A stretch of DNA of 64,000 bases from Bradyrhizobium sp. CIAT3101 (GTDB lineage Bacteria; Pseudomonadota; Alphaproteobacteria; Rhizobiales; Xanthobacteraceae): positions 4,547,001 through 4,611,000 of the forward strand of contig NZ_CP121634.1 in assembly GCF_029714945.1 (NCBI RefSeq), read 5' to 3'. Positions within the stretch are counted from its first letter, which is position 1, and every line of letters starts with the position of its first letter. Below, piece after piece: positions 53,511-62,199 of the stretch. The notes under the pieces are model-generated. The model saw only the letters and a program-made list of their open reading frames with translations, was not told where the DNA came from and searched no databases. The translations under genes and the position numbers were made by a program.

Positions 53511-53549
53511 GAAAAGCAAGAAGGCCGCACTTTGCGGGTGCGGCCTTCT
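53511..53549 (-). terminator. rho-independent terminator upstream of the argD-type gene
   Basis: Leftward, GAAGGCCGCAC-CCGCAAA-GTGCGGCCTTC forms an 11-12-bp perfect stem followed by TTGCTTTTC. It lies 57 bases before the argD start codon and 25 bases after a short arginine-rich ORF, so it can be a terminator for the TPR gene or an attenuator for argD. Confidence 0.75.
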
Positions 53550-53574
53550 CGAAAACTATGCTGAATTTACTGGT

Positions 53575-53664
53575 TCAGCGGCGTCGTCGGACATGGCGCA
53601 ACCCATCATCGTCGCGGGAGCGACGACGCATGGCTTGGCGCAGATGGGTCCGGGAATTGATCAT
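53575..53664 (-). CDS. possible arginine-rich leader peptide, 29 residues
   Basis: The frame MINSRTHLRQAMRRRSRDDD... of 29 residues has 11 arginines, including a closing HVRRRR followed by the stop. AGGGA is eight bases from the ATG. The terminator hairpin begins 25 bases after the stop and argD follows 57 bases beyond it. This is the layout of a ribosome-stalling attenuator, in which arginine-tRNA shortage would affect transcription into an arginine gene. The frame may also be a chance product of CG-rich DNA. Confidence 0.4.
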   Translation of the reverse strand: MINSRTHLRQAMRRRSRDDDGLRHVRRRR

Positions 53665-53709
53665 GGGGCGGGTCCCTACAGCCGAACGGCAGGGCTTGTC
53701 AAGCGGGAC

Positions 53710-54855
53710 CTACTGAACGCCGTAGGGTGCAAACGTATCGGCGATGCCGGCATTGATCGCTTTCGCCGCCGCGATGTCGCGGGCTGCGCCGTCGGCATCC
53801 CCCTTCTTGCGCTTCGCCAGCCCGCGGCCATAGAGCGAGTTGTCGAGCCCCGGCTTCGCACTCAGCACCGCGTCGTAATCGGCGATCGCCGCGTCGAGAT
53901 TGCCGAGCTTGAGGAAGGTGAGGGCGCGGCTGTCCAGCGTGTAGGGATCGTTCGGGCGCATCTTGAGCGCCTGATCGCAATCGGCGAGCGCCTCCTGCAA
54001 CTGCCCGAGGATCGCGTGCGTCATGCAGCGTGCGTTGAACACACCGGAATATCCTGGATTGGCCTTGATCGAGCGATCATAGTCCTCCAGCGCCCGCGCA
54101 TAGTCGTGGTCGTCGAAATACATGTCGGCGCGCGCATAGGCGTCGCGGTCGTTGTTCGGGTTGAGTGCGATCGACTTGCCGAAATCGGCCAGCGCGCGCG
54201 GGCGGTCGCCCTTGTCGCGGAAGATGCGCGCGCGATTGCCGTAAGCCGGGCCGTAATTGGGGTCGAGCTTGATCGACATGTCGAGATCGGCGAGCGCGCG
54301 TTCGGCCTCGTGATGTTCGCGCAAGGTGCTGCCGCGATTGAAATAGGCCAGCGCAAATTTCGGGTTGAGCTTGATGGCCCGGTCGTAGTCCGCCATTGCG
54401 CGCTCGTAGTCGTTCTTGGCGATGCGGGAGTTTCCGCGGTTGTTGTAGTAGCGCGCATCGTCGGGCTCGAGCTGGATCGCGCGCGTGTAATCGGCGATGG
54501 CGTGATCGCGGTCTCCGAGATCGTCATAGGCGATGCCGCGATTGTACCAGGCGAGGACGTCGTTCGGATCGAGATCGAGGGCGCGGTTGAGATCGGCGAC
54601 GGCGCGCTCCGAATCACCCTTGCGCCGATAGGTTTCGCCGCGATTGGCAAGCGCGGCCGCATTCGACGGGTTGGACTTCAGCACGACGGTGCATCCGTCC
54701 ATGCGCTGGTCGTCGCTGACCTTGTCGTCCTTGGCGAAGCACCATTGGCGCGCCTGTGAAGCCGAGAGGGATTGCGCCGCCGCCGGGAACGTGAGCAAAG
54801 TCAATGCCGCGGCGATCGTGCACAGGCAGGTCCGGATCTTGTGATTGTGTTTCAT
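53710..54855 (-). CDS. secreted TPR-repeat protein
   Basis: This 381-residue protein has a signal peptide (cleavage near residue 27, AAAQS) and about eight tetratricopeptide repeats from residue 65 onward; typical units are AWYNRGIAYDDLGD, YYNNRGNSRIAKNDYERAM and AYFNRGSTLREHHEAERAL. The fold serves protein-protein contacts in the periplasm. No partner is indicated by the neighbours. Confidence 0.9.
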   Translation of the reverse strand: MKHNHKIRTCLCTIAAALTLLTFPAAAQSLSASQARQWCFAKDDKVSDDQRMDGCTVVLKSNPSNAAALANRGETYRRKGDSERAVADLNRALDLDPNDVLAWYNRGIAYDDLGDRDHAIADYTRAIQLEPDDARYYNNRGNSRIAKNDYERAMADYDRAIKLNPKFALAYFNRGSTLREHHEAERALADLDMSIKLDPNYGPAYGNRARIFRDKGDRPRALADFGKSIALNPNNDRDAYARADMYFDDHDYARALEDYDRSIKANPGYSGVFNARCMTHAILGQLQEALADCDQALKMRPNDPYTLDSRALTFLKLGNLDAAIADYDAVLSAKPGLDNSLYGRGLAKRKKGDADGAARDIAAAKAINAGIADTFAPYGVQ

Positions 54856-54978
54856 TTTTGCCGCGCAGAAACCAACAAGCCTCTAGCGCGTTTGTGATCT
54901 CGGAACGCGAATTGGTTCGAACCTGACGCAAATCGGGACAGACCAACGGGTACGGGACCAACCAGATAGTTTTCAGCC

Positions 54979-55920
54979 TTGTCCGACACGCCTTATCCGA
55001 TCGACCTCGACAGCATTCGCGGCGCCTTTCCGCCGGGCATCGAGGCGCCGCCTTTGCTGCTGGATTTTGCCGGCTGGCTGAACGGGCGCGCCTGGGGCAG
55101 CGTCGGCTGCTTCTCCCTGCAAGGCCAGTTCTCCGATCAGGCCCCGATCTTCGACGGCAGCCCCTTGCGCGACCGCTTCGCGCTGTTCATGCGCCTGCCT
55201 GACGGCTCGGCTGTCGGTGGCTGGTACGGCGCCGGCCTCGACCGTGACGATCCCCCGATCGTGGGGTTGGGCTCGGAGGGCGATTACGAGCTGCTCGCAC
55301 CGTCCCTTGATGCGTTGCTGACGAAACTGACCTCGCAGCAATTCGACAAGGCCTGGCACGACCTGCGACCGCATGACGAAGTCGAGCCGCAGACCGTCGA
55401 GCTCGCGCAATGGCTCGCTCGGCGTCCGCCTGGCGAGCCGGTGCCGTGCGAGGACGTCACCTCGGAGCTGCCCGACTTCCGCGGCTTCGTCGAGAAGTGG
55501 AGCCGCGATCGCGAAGAATACTGGGCCAATCACCGCCTGATGGCCGAGCTGGGCTGGCGGCTCGCCGCACATCTGCCCAAGGGCAAGAACGCCTGGGACA
55601 AGACCCATTTCGAGGTCGCGATCGTCGGCAAGCAATACGAGGCGCGCGTCCTGTCGCGCGGACCGCAGCCGTTCGAGGAGGCCGCCTCAATCGAATCCCT
55701 GCTGCGCGACCTGCGCGAGGAGATGCGTCGCGCCCAGCCCGAGCTCGGGCTCTGGTATGCGATGAAATTCGGCCTCTATGCCGACGGCCGCGTCATGCCC
55801 AATTTCGAATACGATGGGCGCCCGATGATCGATGGCGAGCCGGCGAAACTGTCCGAGGCTCAGGCCGATCTCACCCGCGCCCCGCGTCCGGAGCGCTGGG
55901 TGCCGAAATGGCTGGCTTAA
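54979..55920 (+). CDS. hypothetical protein with immunity-protein-like C-terminal region
   Basis: A 313-residue cytosolic protein. The N-terminal half has an SMI1/KNR4-like feel (FAGWLNGRAWGSVGCFSLQG; GLGSEGDYELLAPSLDALL), and the end LYADGRVMPNFEYDGRP followed by RWVPKWLA resembles the beta-hairpin plus terminal PxWL of some toxin-immunity families. Neither relation is certain. The start is TTG 54979, with no good ribosome site; no toxin gene is adjacent. Confidence 0.6.
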   Translation: MSDTPYPIDLDSIRGAFPPGIEAPPLLLDFAGWLNGRAWGSVGCFSLQGQFSDQAPIFDGSPLRDRFALFMRLPDGSAVGGWYGAGLDRDDPPIVGLGSEGDYELLAPSLDALLTKLTSQQFDKAWHDLRPHDEVEPQTVELAQWLARRPPGEPVPCEDVTSELPDFRGFVEKWSRDREEYWANHRLMAELGWRLAAHLPKGKNAWDKTHFEVAIVGKQYEARVLSRGPQPFEEAASIESLLRDLREEMRRAQPELGLWYAMKFGLYADGRVMPNFEYDGRPMIDGEPAKLSEAQADLTRAPRPERWVPKWLA

Positions 55921-55932
55921 CTGCATCCACAT

Positions 55933-56012
55933 CGTCATTGCGAGCGTGGCTAAGCAATCCAGACTGTCTCCGCGGACGGATTCTGGATTGCTTCGCTACG
56001 CTCGCAATGACG
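55933..56012. repeat. CGTCATTGCGAGCG palindromic repeat
   Basis: Outer arms CGTCATTGCGAGCG (55933) and CGCTCGCAATGACG (55999) are perfect 14-mers; inner arms AGCAATCCAGA and TCTGGATTGCT are perfect 11-mers. It fills the gap between convergent genes. Repeats of this kind are common in Bradyrhizobium and Rhodopseudomonas. Confidence 0.8.
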
Positions 56013-56020
56013 CAGTAACC

Positions 56021-57352
56021 TCAGAACCCCGCGACGCTACCGTGCAGATCGTACTGATCCGCGCGCTCGATTTTCGCAGTGACGATCTCGCCGACACGCA
56101 ACGGGCGGCGGCTCGACAGATACACCGCGCCGTCGATCTCCGGTGCATCGGCCTTGGAGCGGCCCTTGGCCACCGTCGGGCCGACCTCGTCGATGATGAT
56201 CTGCTGGCGCGTGCCGACCTTGCGCTTCAGCCTGCGCGCCGAGATCTTCTGCTGGCGCGCCATCAGTGCATTGTAGCGCTCCTGCTTGATCTCCTCCGGC
56301 ACGGGATTTGCGATCGCGTTCGACGTCGCGCCCGCAACCGGCTCGTATTTGAAGCAGCCGAGGCGATCGATCTCGGCTTCATCGAGCCAGTCGAGCAGAT
56401 AGGCGAAGTCGGCATCGGTCTCACCGGGGAAGCCGACGATGAAGGTCGAGCGCAGAGCCAGGTCAGGACATTCTTCGCGCCAGCGCTTGATACGCGCCAG
56501 CGTCCTGTCCTGGGCTGCCGGGCGCTTCATCGCCTTCAGCACGTCAGGGCTCGCATGCTGGAACGGGATGTCGAGATAGGGCAGCACCTTGCCCTCGTTC
56601 ATCAGCGCGATGACCTCGTCGACATGCGGGTACGGGTAGACGTATTGGAGGCGAACCCAGGCGCCGAGTTCGCCGAGCTCGCGGGCGAGGTCGAGGAATT
56701 TGGCGCGGACCTGGCGATCCTTCCACGGGCTCTCGGCATATTTGAGATCGACGCCATAGGCCGAGGTGTCCTGCGAGATCACCAGCAGCTCTTTCACGCC
56801 GGCGCCGACGAGACGCTCGGCCTCGCGCAGCACGTCATTGGCCGGACGCGAGACGAGATCGCCGCGCAGCTTCGGGATGATGCAGAAGGTGCAGCGGTTG
56901 TTGCAGCCCTCGGAGATCTTCAGATAGGCGTAATGGCGCGGCGTCAGCTTGATGCCCTGCGGCGGCACCAGATCGAGATGCGGATTGTGCGCCGGCGGCA
57001 GCGCGCGGTGCACGGCATCGAGCACGCTCTCATATTGCTGCGGGCCGGTGATCGAGAGCACGCCGGGATAGGCCTCCTCGATCTGCTCGGGCTCGGCGCC
57101 CATGCAGCCGGTCACGATCACCTTGCCGTTCTCGGCCATGGCCTCGCCGATCGCCGAGAGCGATTCCTGCTTGGCGCTGTCGAGGAAGCCACAGGTGTTA
57201 ACGATGACGATGTCGGCACCGTCATGCTTGCGGGCGAGCTCGTAGCCCTCCGCGCGCAGGCGCGTGATGATGCGCTCGGAATCCACCAATGCCTTGGGAC
57301 ACCCGAGCGACACGAAGCTGACCTTGGGCGCAGCCGTCTGATCCATATCCAA
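56021..57352 (-). CDS. rimO: ribosomal protein S12 methylthiotransferase RimO
   Basis: RimO adds a methylthio group to an aspartate of ribosomal protein S12. The 443-residue radical-SAM enzyme has an N-terminal Fe-S domain ([32 protein letters not shown]), the radical-SAM motif [13 protein letters not shown] (C-x3-C-x2-C, near 150) and a TRAM domain at the end. Motifs are all intact. Confidence 0.97.
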   Translation of the reverse strand: MDMDQTAAPKVSFVSLGCPKALVDSERIITRLRAEGYELARKHDGADIVIVNTCGFLDSAKQESLSAIGEAMAENGKVIVTGCMGAEPEQIEEAYPGVLSITGPQQYESVLDAVHRALPPAHNPHLDLVPPQGIKLTPRHYAYLKISEGCNNRCTFCIIPKLRGDLVSRPANDVLREAERLVGAGVKELLVISQDTSAYGVDLKYAESPWKDRQVRAKFLDLARELGELGAWVRLQYVYPYPHVDEVIALMNEGKVLPYLDIPFQHASPDVLKAMKRPAAQDRTLARIKRWREECPDLALRSTFIVGFPGETDADFAYLLDWLDEAEIDRLGCFKYEPVAGATSNAIANPVPEEIKQERYNALMARQQKISARRLKRKVGTRQQIIIDEVGPTVAKGRSKADAPEIDGAVYLSSRRPLRVGEIVTAKIERADQYDLHGSVAGF

Positions 57353-57458
57353 ATCTGCCTGATTGACGGGCTTGAGCTAGTCCCAATTGCTCATAATTAC
57401 AACCCTTTGCATGGGCGTCCGGCATGCTATGGATGAATCGCCGGGTTGCGAGTGAGCT

Positions 57459-58049
57459 ATGAGCGCCGAACAGTCGCCTAAAATCGTGATTGTCGACGAG
57501 AGCCCGATCCGGGCCGCGATCCTCGAAGAGGGGCTGCGGGAGGCCGGATTCACGCAGATCGTCCACATCCGCGAGATGCAGAGCCTGCTCGCCCGTATTT
57601 ATGCGGTGGACCCCGACATCATCCTGATCGATCTCGAAAACCCCAGCCGCGACGTGCTGGAGGCGATGTTCCAGGTCAGCCGCGCCGTGCGGCGGCCGAT
57701 CGCGATGTTCGTCGACCAGAGCGATTCATCCTCGATCCAGGCCTCCGTGGAGGCAGGGGTATCCGCCTACATCGTCGACGGGTTGAAGAAGGAGCGCATC
57801 AAGCCGATCCTCGACCTCTGCGTGTCGCGCTTCAACGCCTTCGCCAAGCTCCAGGAGGAGCTGGAGCGGACCAAGTCGCAGCTCGAGGACCGCAAGATCA
57901 TCGAGAAGGCCAAGGGCATCCTGATGAAGGTCAAGGGCCTCACCGAGGACGAGGCCTATGTGCTGCTGCGATCCACCGCGATGCGCGAGAAGAAGAAAAT
58001 CGGCGAGATCGCGCAATCGATCATCACCGCGTCGGAGATGCTGAAATGA
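57459..58049 (+). CDS. nasT: nitrate/nitrite-responsive antiterminator NasT
   Basis: A 196-residue ANTAR-type response regulator. Residues 9-120 form the receiver-like domain (IVIVDESPIR, IILIDLENPSRDVLE) and residues 130-190 the ANTAR RNA-binding domain (KIIEKAKGILMKVKGLTEDEAY). In related bacteria NasT binds the leader of nitrate/nitrite assimilation mRNAs and prevents termination unless NasS holds it. It overlaps nasS by ATGA, as expected for the pair, and is divergent from rimO. Confidence 0.95.
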   Translation: MSAEQSPKIVIVDESPIRAAILEEGLREAGFTQIVHIREMQSLLARIYAVDPDIILIDLENPSRDVLEAMFQVSRAVRRPIAMFVDQSDSSSIQASVEAGVSAYIVDGLKKERIKPILDLCVSRFNAFAKLQEELERTKSQLEDRKIIEKAKGILMKVKGLTEDEAYVLLRSTAMREKKKIGEIAQSIITASEMLK

Positions 58050-59209
58050 CCGCACCCCTCCGCATCGGGTTCATCCCGCTGGTCGATGCCGCCGCCCTGA
58101 TCGTCGCCGTCGACAAGGGTTTTACCGCGGCCGAAGGGCTCGAAGTCGAGCTGGTGCGCGAGGTCTCCTGGTCCAACGTGCGCGACAAGTTGAACATCGG
58201 CCTGTTCGACGCCGCGCATCTGCTCGCGCCCGTGGCGATCGCGTCGTCGCTCGGGCTCGGTCACGTCAAGGTGCCGATCGCCGCGCCCTTCAATCTCGGC
58301 ATCAACGGCAATGCGATTACGGTGTCGCCCGCGCTCCACGCCGCGCTGATGGAGGAGATCGATGGCGACCGCTTCGATCCGCTCGCGACCGCAAAGGCGC
58401 TGGCGAAGGTGGTGGCCAGGCGGCGCAAGGCGGGTGCCGATCCGCTGACCTTCGGCATGACCTTTCCGTTCTCGACCCACAATTATCAACTGAGGTTCTG
58501 GATGGCGGCGGCCGGCGTCGATCCCGACGAGGACGTGCGCCTGGTGGTGCTGCCGCCGCCCTATATGGTCGACAGCCTCGCCAACGGCCATGTCGACGCC
58601 TTCTGCGTCGGCGCGCCCTGGAATTCGGTCGCGGTCGATCTCGGCATCGGCCACATCCTGCATTTCGTCTCCGATATTCTGGAGCGGGCTGCAGAGAAGG
58701 TGCTGGCGGTGCGCCAGGTCTGGGCCGACAAGCATCCGGACGTGGTTGCATCGCTGGTTCGCGCCGCGGTGAAGGCGGCCGCGTTCATCGAGCAGCCGGC
58801 AAATCTGGCTGAGGCAGCACAACTCCTCGCGCAGCCCGAGCGGATTGGTGTCGACGCCGAAGTGATCCAGCGCTCGCTCACCGGGCGCCTGAAGATCGCG
58901 CCCGAGGGCGCGGTGCGCGAGAGCGGCCGCTATCTTTTGGTGGGACGCGAAGGGGCAGGGCGCCCGGATCCGGTCCAGGCCGCCTGGCTTTACGCGCAAA
59001 TGGTCCGGTGGGGACAGACGGCGCTGAGCCCCGAAGCGCTCAGGACGGCGATGGCCGTGTTCCGGCCGGACCTCTATGACGCCGCCCTTGGGCGGGCTGG
59101 GGATGATCAGGCCAGCACGCCGTTCGGCGCCTTCGCCGGACCGGCCTTCGACCCCACTGACGTGGGCGGCTATCTCGCCTCTTTCGAGGTCGGACGGCGG
59201 GCGCTTTAG
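58046..59209 (+). CDS. nasS: nitrate/nitrite sensor NasS (NrtA/CmpA-like, cytoplasmic)
   Basis: This 387-residue protein resembles the nitrate- and bicarbonate-binding proteins NrtA and CmpA (FIPLVDAAALIVAVDKGF, GLFDAAHLLAPVAIA, GAPWNSVAV, IGHILHF) but has no signal peptide, which identifies NasS, the cytoplasmic sensor that keeps NasT inactive until nitrate or nitrite binds. The 4-base overlap with nasT supports this. Confidence 0.94.
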   Translation: MTAPLRIGFIPLVDAAALIVAVDKGFTAAEGLEVELVREVSWSNVRDKLNIGLFDAAHLLAPVAIASSLGLGHVKVPIAAPFNLGINGNAITVSPALHAALMEEIDGDRFDPLATAKALAKVVARRRKAGADPLTFGMTFPFSTHNYQLRFWMAAAGVDPDEDVRLVVLPPPYMVDSLANGHVDAFCVGAPWNSVAVDLGIGHILHFVSDILERAAEKVLAVRQVWADKHPDVVASLVRAAVKAAAFIEQPANLAEAAQLLAQPERIGVDAEVIQRSLTGRLKIAPEGAVRESGRYLLVGREGAGRPDPVQAAWLYAQMVRWGQTALSPEALRTAMAVFRPDLYDAALGRAGDDQASTPFGAFAGPAFDPTDVGGYLASFEVGRRAL

Positions 59210-59352
59210 TCCTGCCTAAAAAATAGTCATTCTGATTCGAAGCTTATTCTTTGGGCCATTGCTGCCCGAAGCAGCATGAATTGCGATCCACTTCATGCAC
59301 CGCACACAATCCTAAATCACTGATTTTACGTGTCTTTGCAGTTCATGCTGCG

Positions 59353-59369
59353 TTGGCACACGTCTTGAA
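59353..59369 (+). promoter_or_regulatory. sigma-54-type promoter
   Basis: TTGGCAC-ACGTC-TTGAA matches the -24/-12 consensus TGGCAC-N5-TTGCW except for GA in place of GC at -12. The expected transcript start is near 59381, leaving a leader of about 180 bases before the FNT gene. Upstream TGCACC (59297) could be part of an NtrC site. Confidence 0.6.
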
Positions 59370-59380
59370 TAGGAGGTCTT

Positions 59381-59558
59381 GAGCCGCCCGGCGTGGGCGC
59401 CGGCGGTTCCAGGTCCATGGTGGATTTCCGCAGCAACGAAGCTGATCGGATCGCTCCGGGTTCCGGCTGGGCGCTGATGCGCCTCCAACCGGCTCCCAGC
59501 GATCAACGTCCGTTCAACCCGTTGACGCCGCCTGCGCGCGGCAAGCTGGAGCTTCGAT
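59381..59558 (+). promoter_or_regulatory. structured leader, candidate NasT (ANTAR) target
   Basis: The leader contains a hairpin with a six-base loop (AGCCGCCCGGC-GTGGGC-GCCGGCGGTT with one bulge, 59381-59412) and a second bulged stem around GGGCGC-TGAT-GCGCC (59465-59497). NasT-type proteins bind paired hexaloop hairpins preceding terminators, so this is a plausible target. The loop lacks the canonical first A, and no T run follows the second stem. Confidence 0.4.
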
Positions 59559-60389
59559 ATGGATTACGCGAAACCCTCTGACGTTGTGGCCTCGATGGTC
59601 GATGCCAGCCTGAAGAAGCTGGCGCTCGCCCCGCGCGACATCATGATCCGCGGCGCGATCTCCGGCGCGCTGCTCGGCGCCGCCACCACGCTCGCCTTCA
59701 GCGGCGCTCTCACCACCGGCCAGCCCCTTGTCGGCGCGCTGATCTTCCCGGTCAGCCTCGTGATGATCGTGCTGCTCGGTCTCGAACTCGTCACCGGCAG
59801 CTTCGCCATCGTTCCGCTGGCCCGCCTCGAAGGCAAGGCGAGCTGGAATGCGGTGATCGCCAATTGGTCCTGGGTGTTCGTCGCCAATCTGCTGGGCAGC
59901 CTCGCCTTCGGCGCGCTGATCGCGATTGCGCTCACCAACATGGGCAAGGTCGAGGTCGCCGGCGTCGCCGCCCGCATCGTCGCAGTGGCCGAAGCCAAGA
60001 CCATCGGCAATGCCGCAATCGGCACCGCCGGCATGGTCTCGGTCTTCGTCAAGGCGATCCTCTGCAACTGGCTGGTCTGCCTCGGCGTCGTCATGGCGAT
60101 GACCTCGACCTCGACGGTCGGCAAGATCGCCGCGACCTGGCTGCCGATCTTCCTGTTCTTCGCGCTCGGCTTCGAGCACGCCGTCGTCAACATGTTCGTC
60201 ATCCCGACCGGCATGCTGCTCGGCGCCAAGGTCAGCCTCTCCGACTGGTGGCTGTGGAATCAGATCCCGGTGACGCTCGGCAATCTCGTCGGCGGCTTCG
60301 TCTTCACCGGCCTTGCGCTCTACGCGACGTACAAGCCCGCCAAGCCCACGGCCGATGTCGCGCAGGTCGCGGTCCAGGCAGCAGAGTAG
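59559..60389 (+). CDS. formate/nitrite transporter (FNT) family channel
   Basis: A 276-residue membrane channel with six membrane segments. FNT signatures include GLELVTGSFAIVPLARLEGK (about 72-92), NWLVCLGVVMA, GFEHAVVNMFVIPTGM and the terminal VTLGNLVGGFVFTGL. Its position before nirA makes nitrite the likely substrate (NirC-type). GGAG lies seven bases before the ATG. It heads an operon controlled by the leader described above. Confidence 0.93.
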   Translation: MDYAKPSDVVASMVDASLKKLALAPRDIMIRGAISGALLGAATTLAFSGALTTGQPLVGALIFPVSLVMIVLLGLELVTGSFAIVPLARLEGKASWNAVIANWSWVFVANLLGSLAFGALIAIALTNMGKVEVAGVAARIVAVAEAKTIGNAAIGTAGMVSVFVKAILCNWLVCLGVVMAMTSTSTVGKIAATWLPIFLFFALGFEHAVVNMFVIPTGMLLGAKVSLSDWWLWNQIPVTLGNLVGGFVFTGLALYATYKPAKPTADVAQVAVQAAE

Positions 60390-60402
60390 GTCCATTCAGC
60401 CC

Positions 60403-62199
60403 ATGAAACTCGATACAGCACCCACGGCCGATTTCTCCGACGAGCAGAAGCGCTATCTCGAAGGCTTCATGTCCGGCATGCAGGTCGGACGTGTCGGGCG
60501 CGCCTTCGCAGCCGGCGGCGCGCCTGCGGCCAACGCTCCGTCTGAGCCGACGGGGCCGGACGCAGCAGGGATCAAGGCGCAGGACAAGCTCACGGCGGCG
60601 GGCAAGAAGCTCGCCGACCAGGAGAAGTTCAAGCGCGAGATGCATCCGTTCGATGCGTATGATCGGTTGAAGGACCAGGCGCGCAACAACGCCAACCCGA
60701 CGCCGGCGGACAATTTCCGCTGGCGCTATTACGGCATCTTCTGGGTGGCACCGGCGCAGACCTCCTACATGGCCCGCTTGCGCATTCCCAACGGCATCCT
60801 GAAGCACTGGCAGATGTCGGGCCTCGCCGACATCGCCGAAAGCTGCGGCGGCGGCTACACCCACGTCACCACCCGCGCCAACTTCCAGATCCGCGAGATC
60901 GAACCGAAGAACGCGGTGGCGCTGATCGAGGGCGTGCAGGATATCGGCCTGTGCTCGCGCGGCGCCGGCGCCGACAACATCCGCAACGTCACGGGCACGC
61001 CGACGGCCGGCATCGATCCGCAGGAACTGCTGGATACGCGTCCCTATGCGCGCGAGTGGCATTTCCACATCCTCAACGATCGCTCGCTGTTCGGCCTGCC
61101 GCGCAAGTTCAACGTTGCCTTCGACGGCGCCGGCAAGATCGCCGCGCTGGAGGAGACCAACGACATCGCCTTTACCGCGGTCGAGGTGAAGGACGGCCAC
61201 GGCGTCGAGCCCGGTGTCTGGTTCAAGCTCGGCCTCGGCGGCATCACCGGCCACAAAGACTTCGCGAAATATTCCGGCATCGTCGTTCGCCCGGAAGACG
61301 CGACCGCTGTGGCCGATGCCATCGTGCGCGTCTTCATCGAGCATGGCGACCGCACCAACCGCAACAAGGCACGGCTGAAATACGTGCTGGACATCATGGG
61401 GCACGACGGCTTCCTCAAGCTGGTCGAGGAGCGGCTGAAGAAGCCGTTCGCACGCGTGCCGGCCGAGGCGCTTCTGCCGCGTCCATTGTCCGACCGCATG
61501 GCCCATATCGGCGTGCACAAGCAGAAGCAGGCCGGGCTCAATTGGGTTGGCGTGGCGCTGCCGGTCGGCAAGCTCACGTGCGAGCAGATGCGCGGGCTGG
61601 CGAAGATTTCGCAGGATCTCGGTGACGGCGATATCCGCCTGACGGTCTGGCAGAACCTGCTGATCTCTGGCGTGCGCGACGAGAGCGTCGCGCTCGTCAC
61701 CGCCGCGGTCGAGAAGCTTGGCCTCGCCACGCAGGTCTCGAATGTTCGTGCCGGCCTGATCGCCTGCACCGGCAATGCCGGCTGCAAGTTCGCGGCCTCC
61801 GACACCAAGCGCCATGCCGCCGCGATCGGCGACTGGTGCGACGAGCGCATCAATCTCGACACGCCGCTCAACATCCATCTGACCGGCTGCCATCACTCCT
61901 GCGCGCAGCACTACATCTCCGACATCGGCCTGATCGCGGCCAAGGTGCCGGGTGCGACGGAGGATGACCAGGTCGAAGGCTATCACCTCTTCACCGGCGG
62001 CGGCTTCGGTCCTGATGCCGATATCGGGCAGGAGGTGTTTCAAAACCTGAAGGCCGAGGATACGCCGAAGATCGTCGAGGGGCTTTTGAAGGCCTATCTC
62101 GCCAATCGCGCCTCGCCCGAAGAGACGTTCCTCACCTTCTCACGTCGCCATGACGGTGAAGCCTTGCGCAAACTCGCCGAAGCGGAAGTAGCAGCATGA
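60403..62199 (+). CDS. nirA: ferredoxin-type nitrite reductase (siroheme, 4Fe-4S)
   Basis: A 598-residue enzyme that reduces nitrite to ammonium with six electrons. The siroheme/4Fe-4S cysteines are C455 and C461 (ACTGNAGCKF) and C496 and C500 (GCHHSCAQHY), as in the family. The N-terminal 100 residues are longer and Ala-rich. I chose ATG 60403 because the longer frame from 60313 overlaps the FNT gene and is basic. It overlaps the reductase gene by 4 bases (ATGA), which suggests the two proteins act together. Confidence 0.93.
   Translation: MKLDTAPTADFSDEQKRYLEGFMSGMQVGRVGRAFAAGGAPAANAPSEPTGPDAAGIKAQDKLTAAGKKLADQEKFKREMHPFDAYDRLKDQARNNANPTPADNFRWRYYGIFWVAPAQTSYMARLRIPNGILKHWQMSGLADIAESCGGGYTHVTTRANFQIREIEPKNAVALIEGVQDIGLCSRGAGADNIRNVTGTPTAGIDPQELLDTRPYAREWHFHILNDRSLFGLPRKFNVAFDGAGKIAALEETNDIAFTAVEVKDGHGVEPGVWFKLGLGGITGHKDFAKYSGIVVRPEDATAVADAIVRVFIEHGDRTNRNKARLKYVLDIMGHDGFLKLVEERLKKPFARVPAEALLPRPLSDRMAHIGVHKQKQAGLNWVGVALPVGKLTCEQMRGLAKISQDLGDGDIRLTVWQNLLISGVRDESVALVTAAVEKLGLATQVSNVRAGLIACTGNAGCKFAASDTKRHAAAIGDWCDERINLDTPLNIHLTGCHHSCAQHYISDIGLIAAKVPGATEDDQVEGYHLFTGGGFGPDADIGQEVFQNLKAEDTPKIVEGLLKAYLANRASPEETFLTFSRRHDGEALRKLAEAEVAA

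Noticed and set aside
57353..57390. TTGAGCTAGTCCCAA as a FixK box between rimO and nasT
   Set aside because: The half-site spacing and right arm are wrong; it is not TTGA-N6-TCAA.
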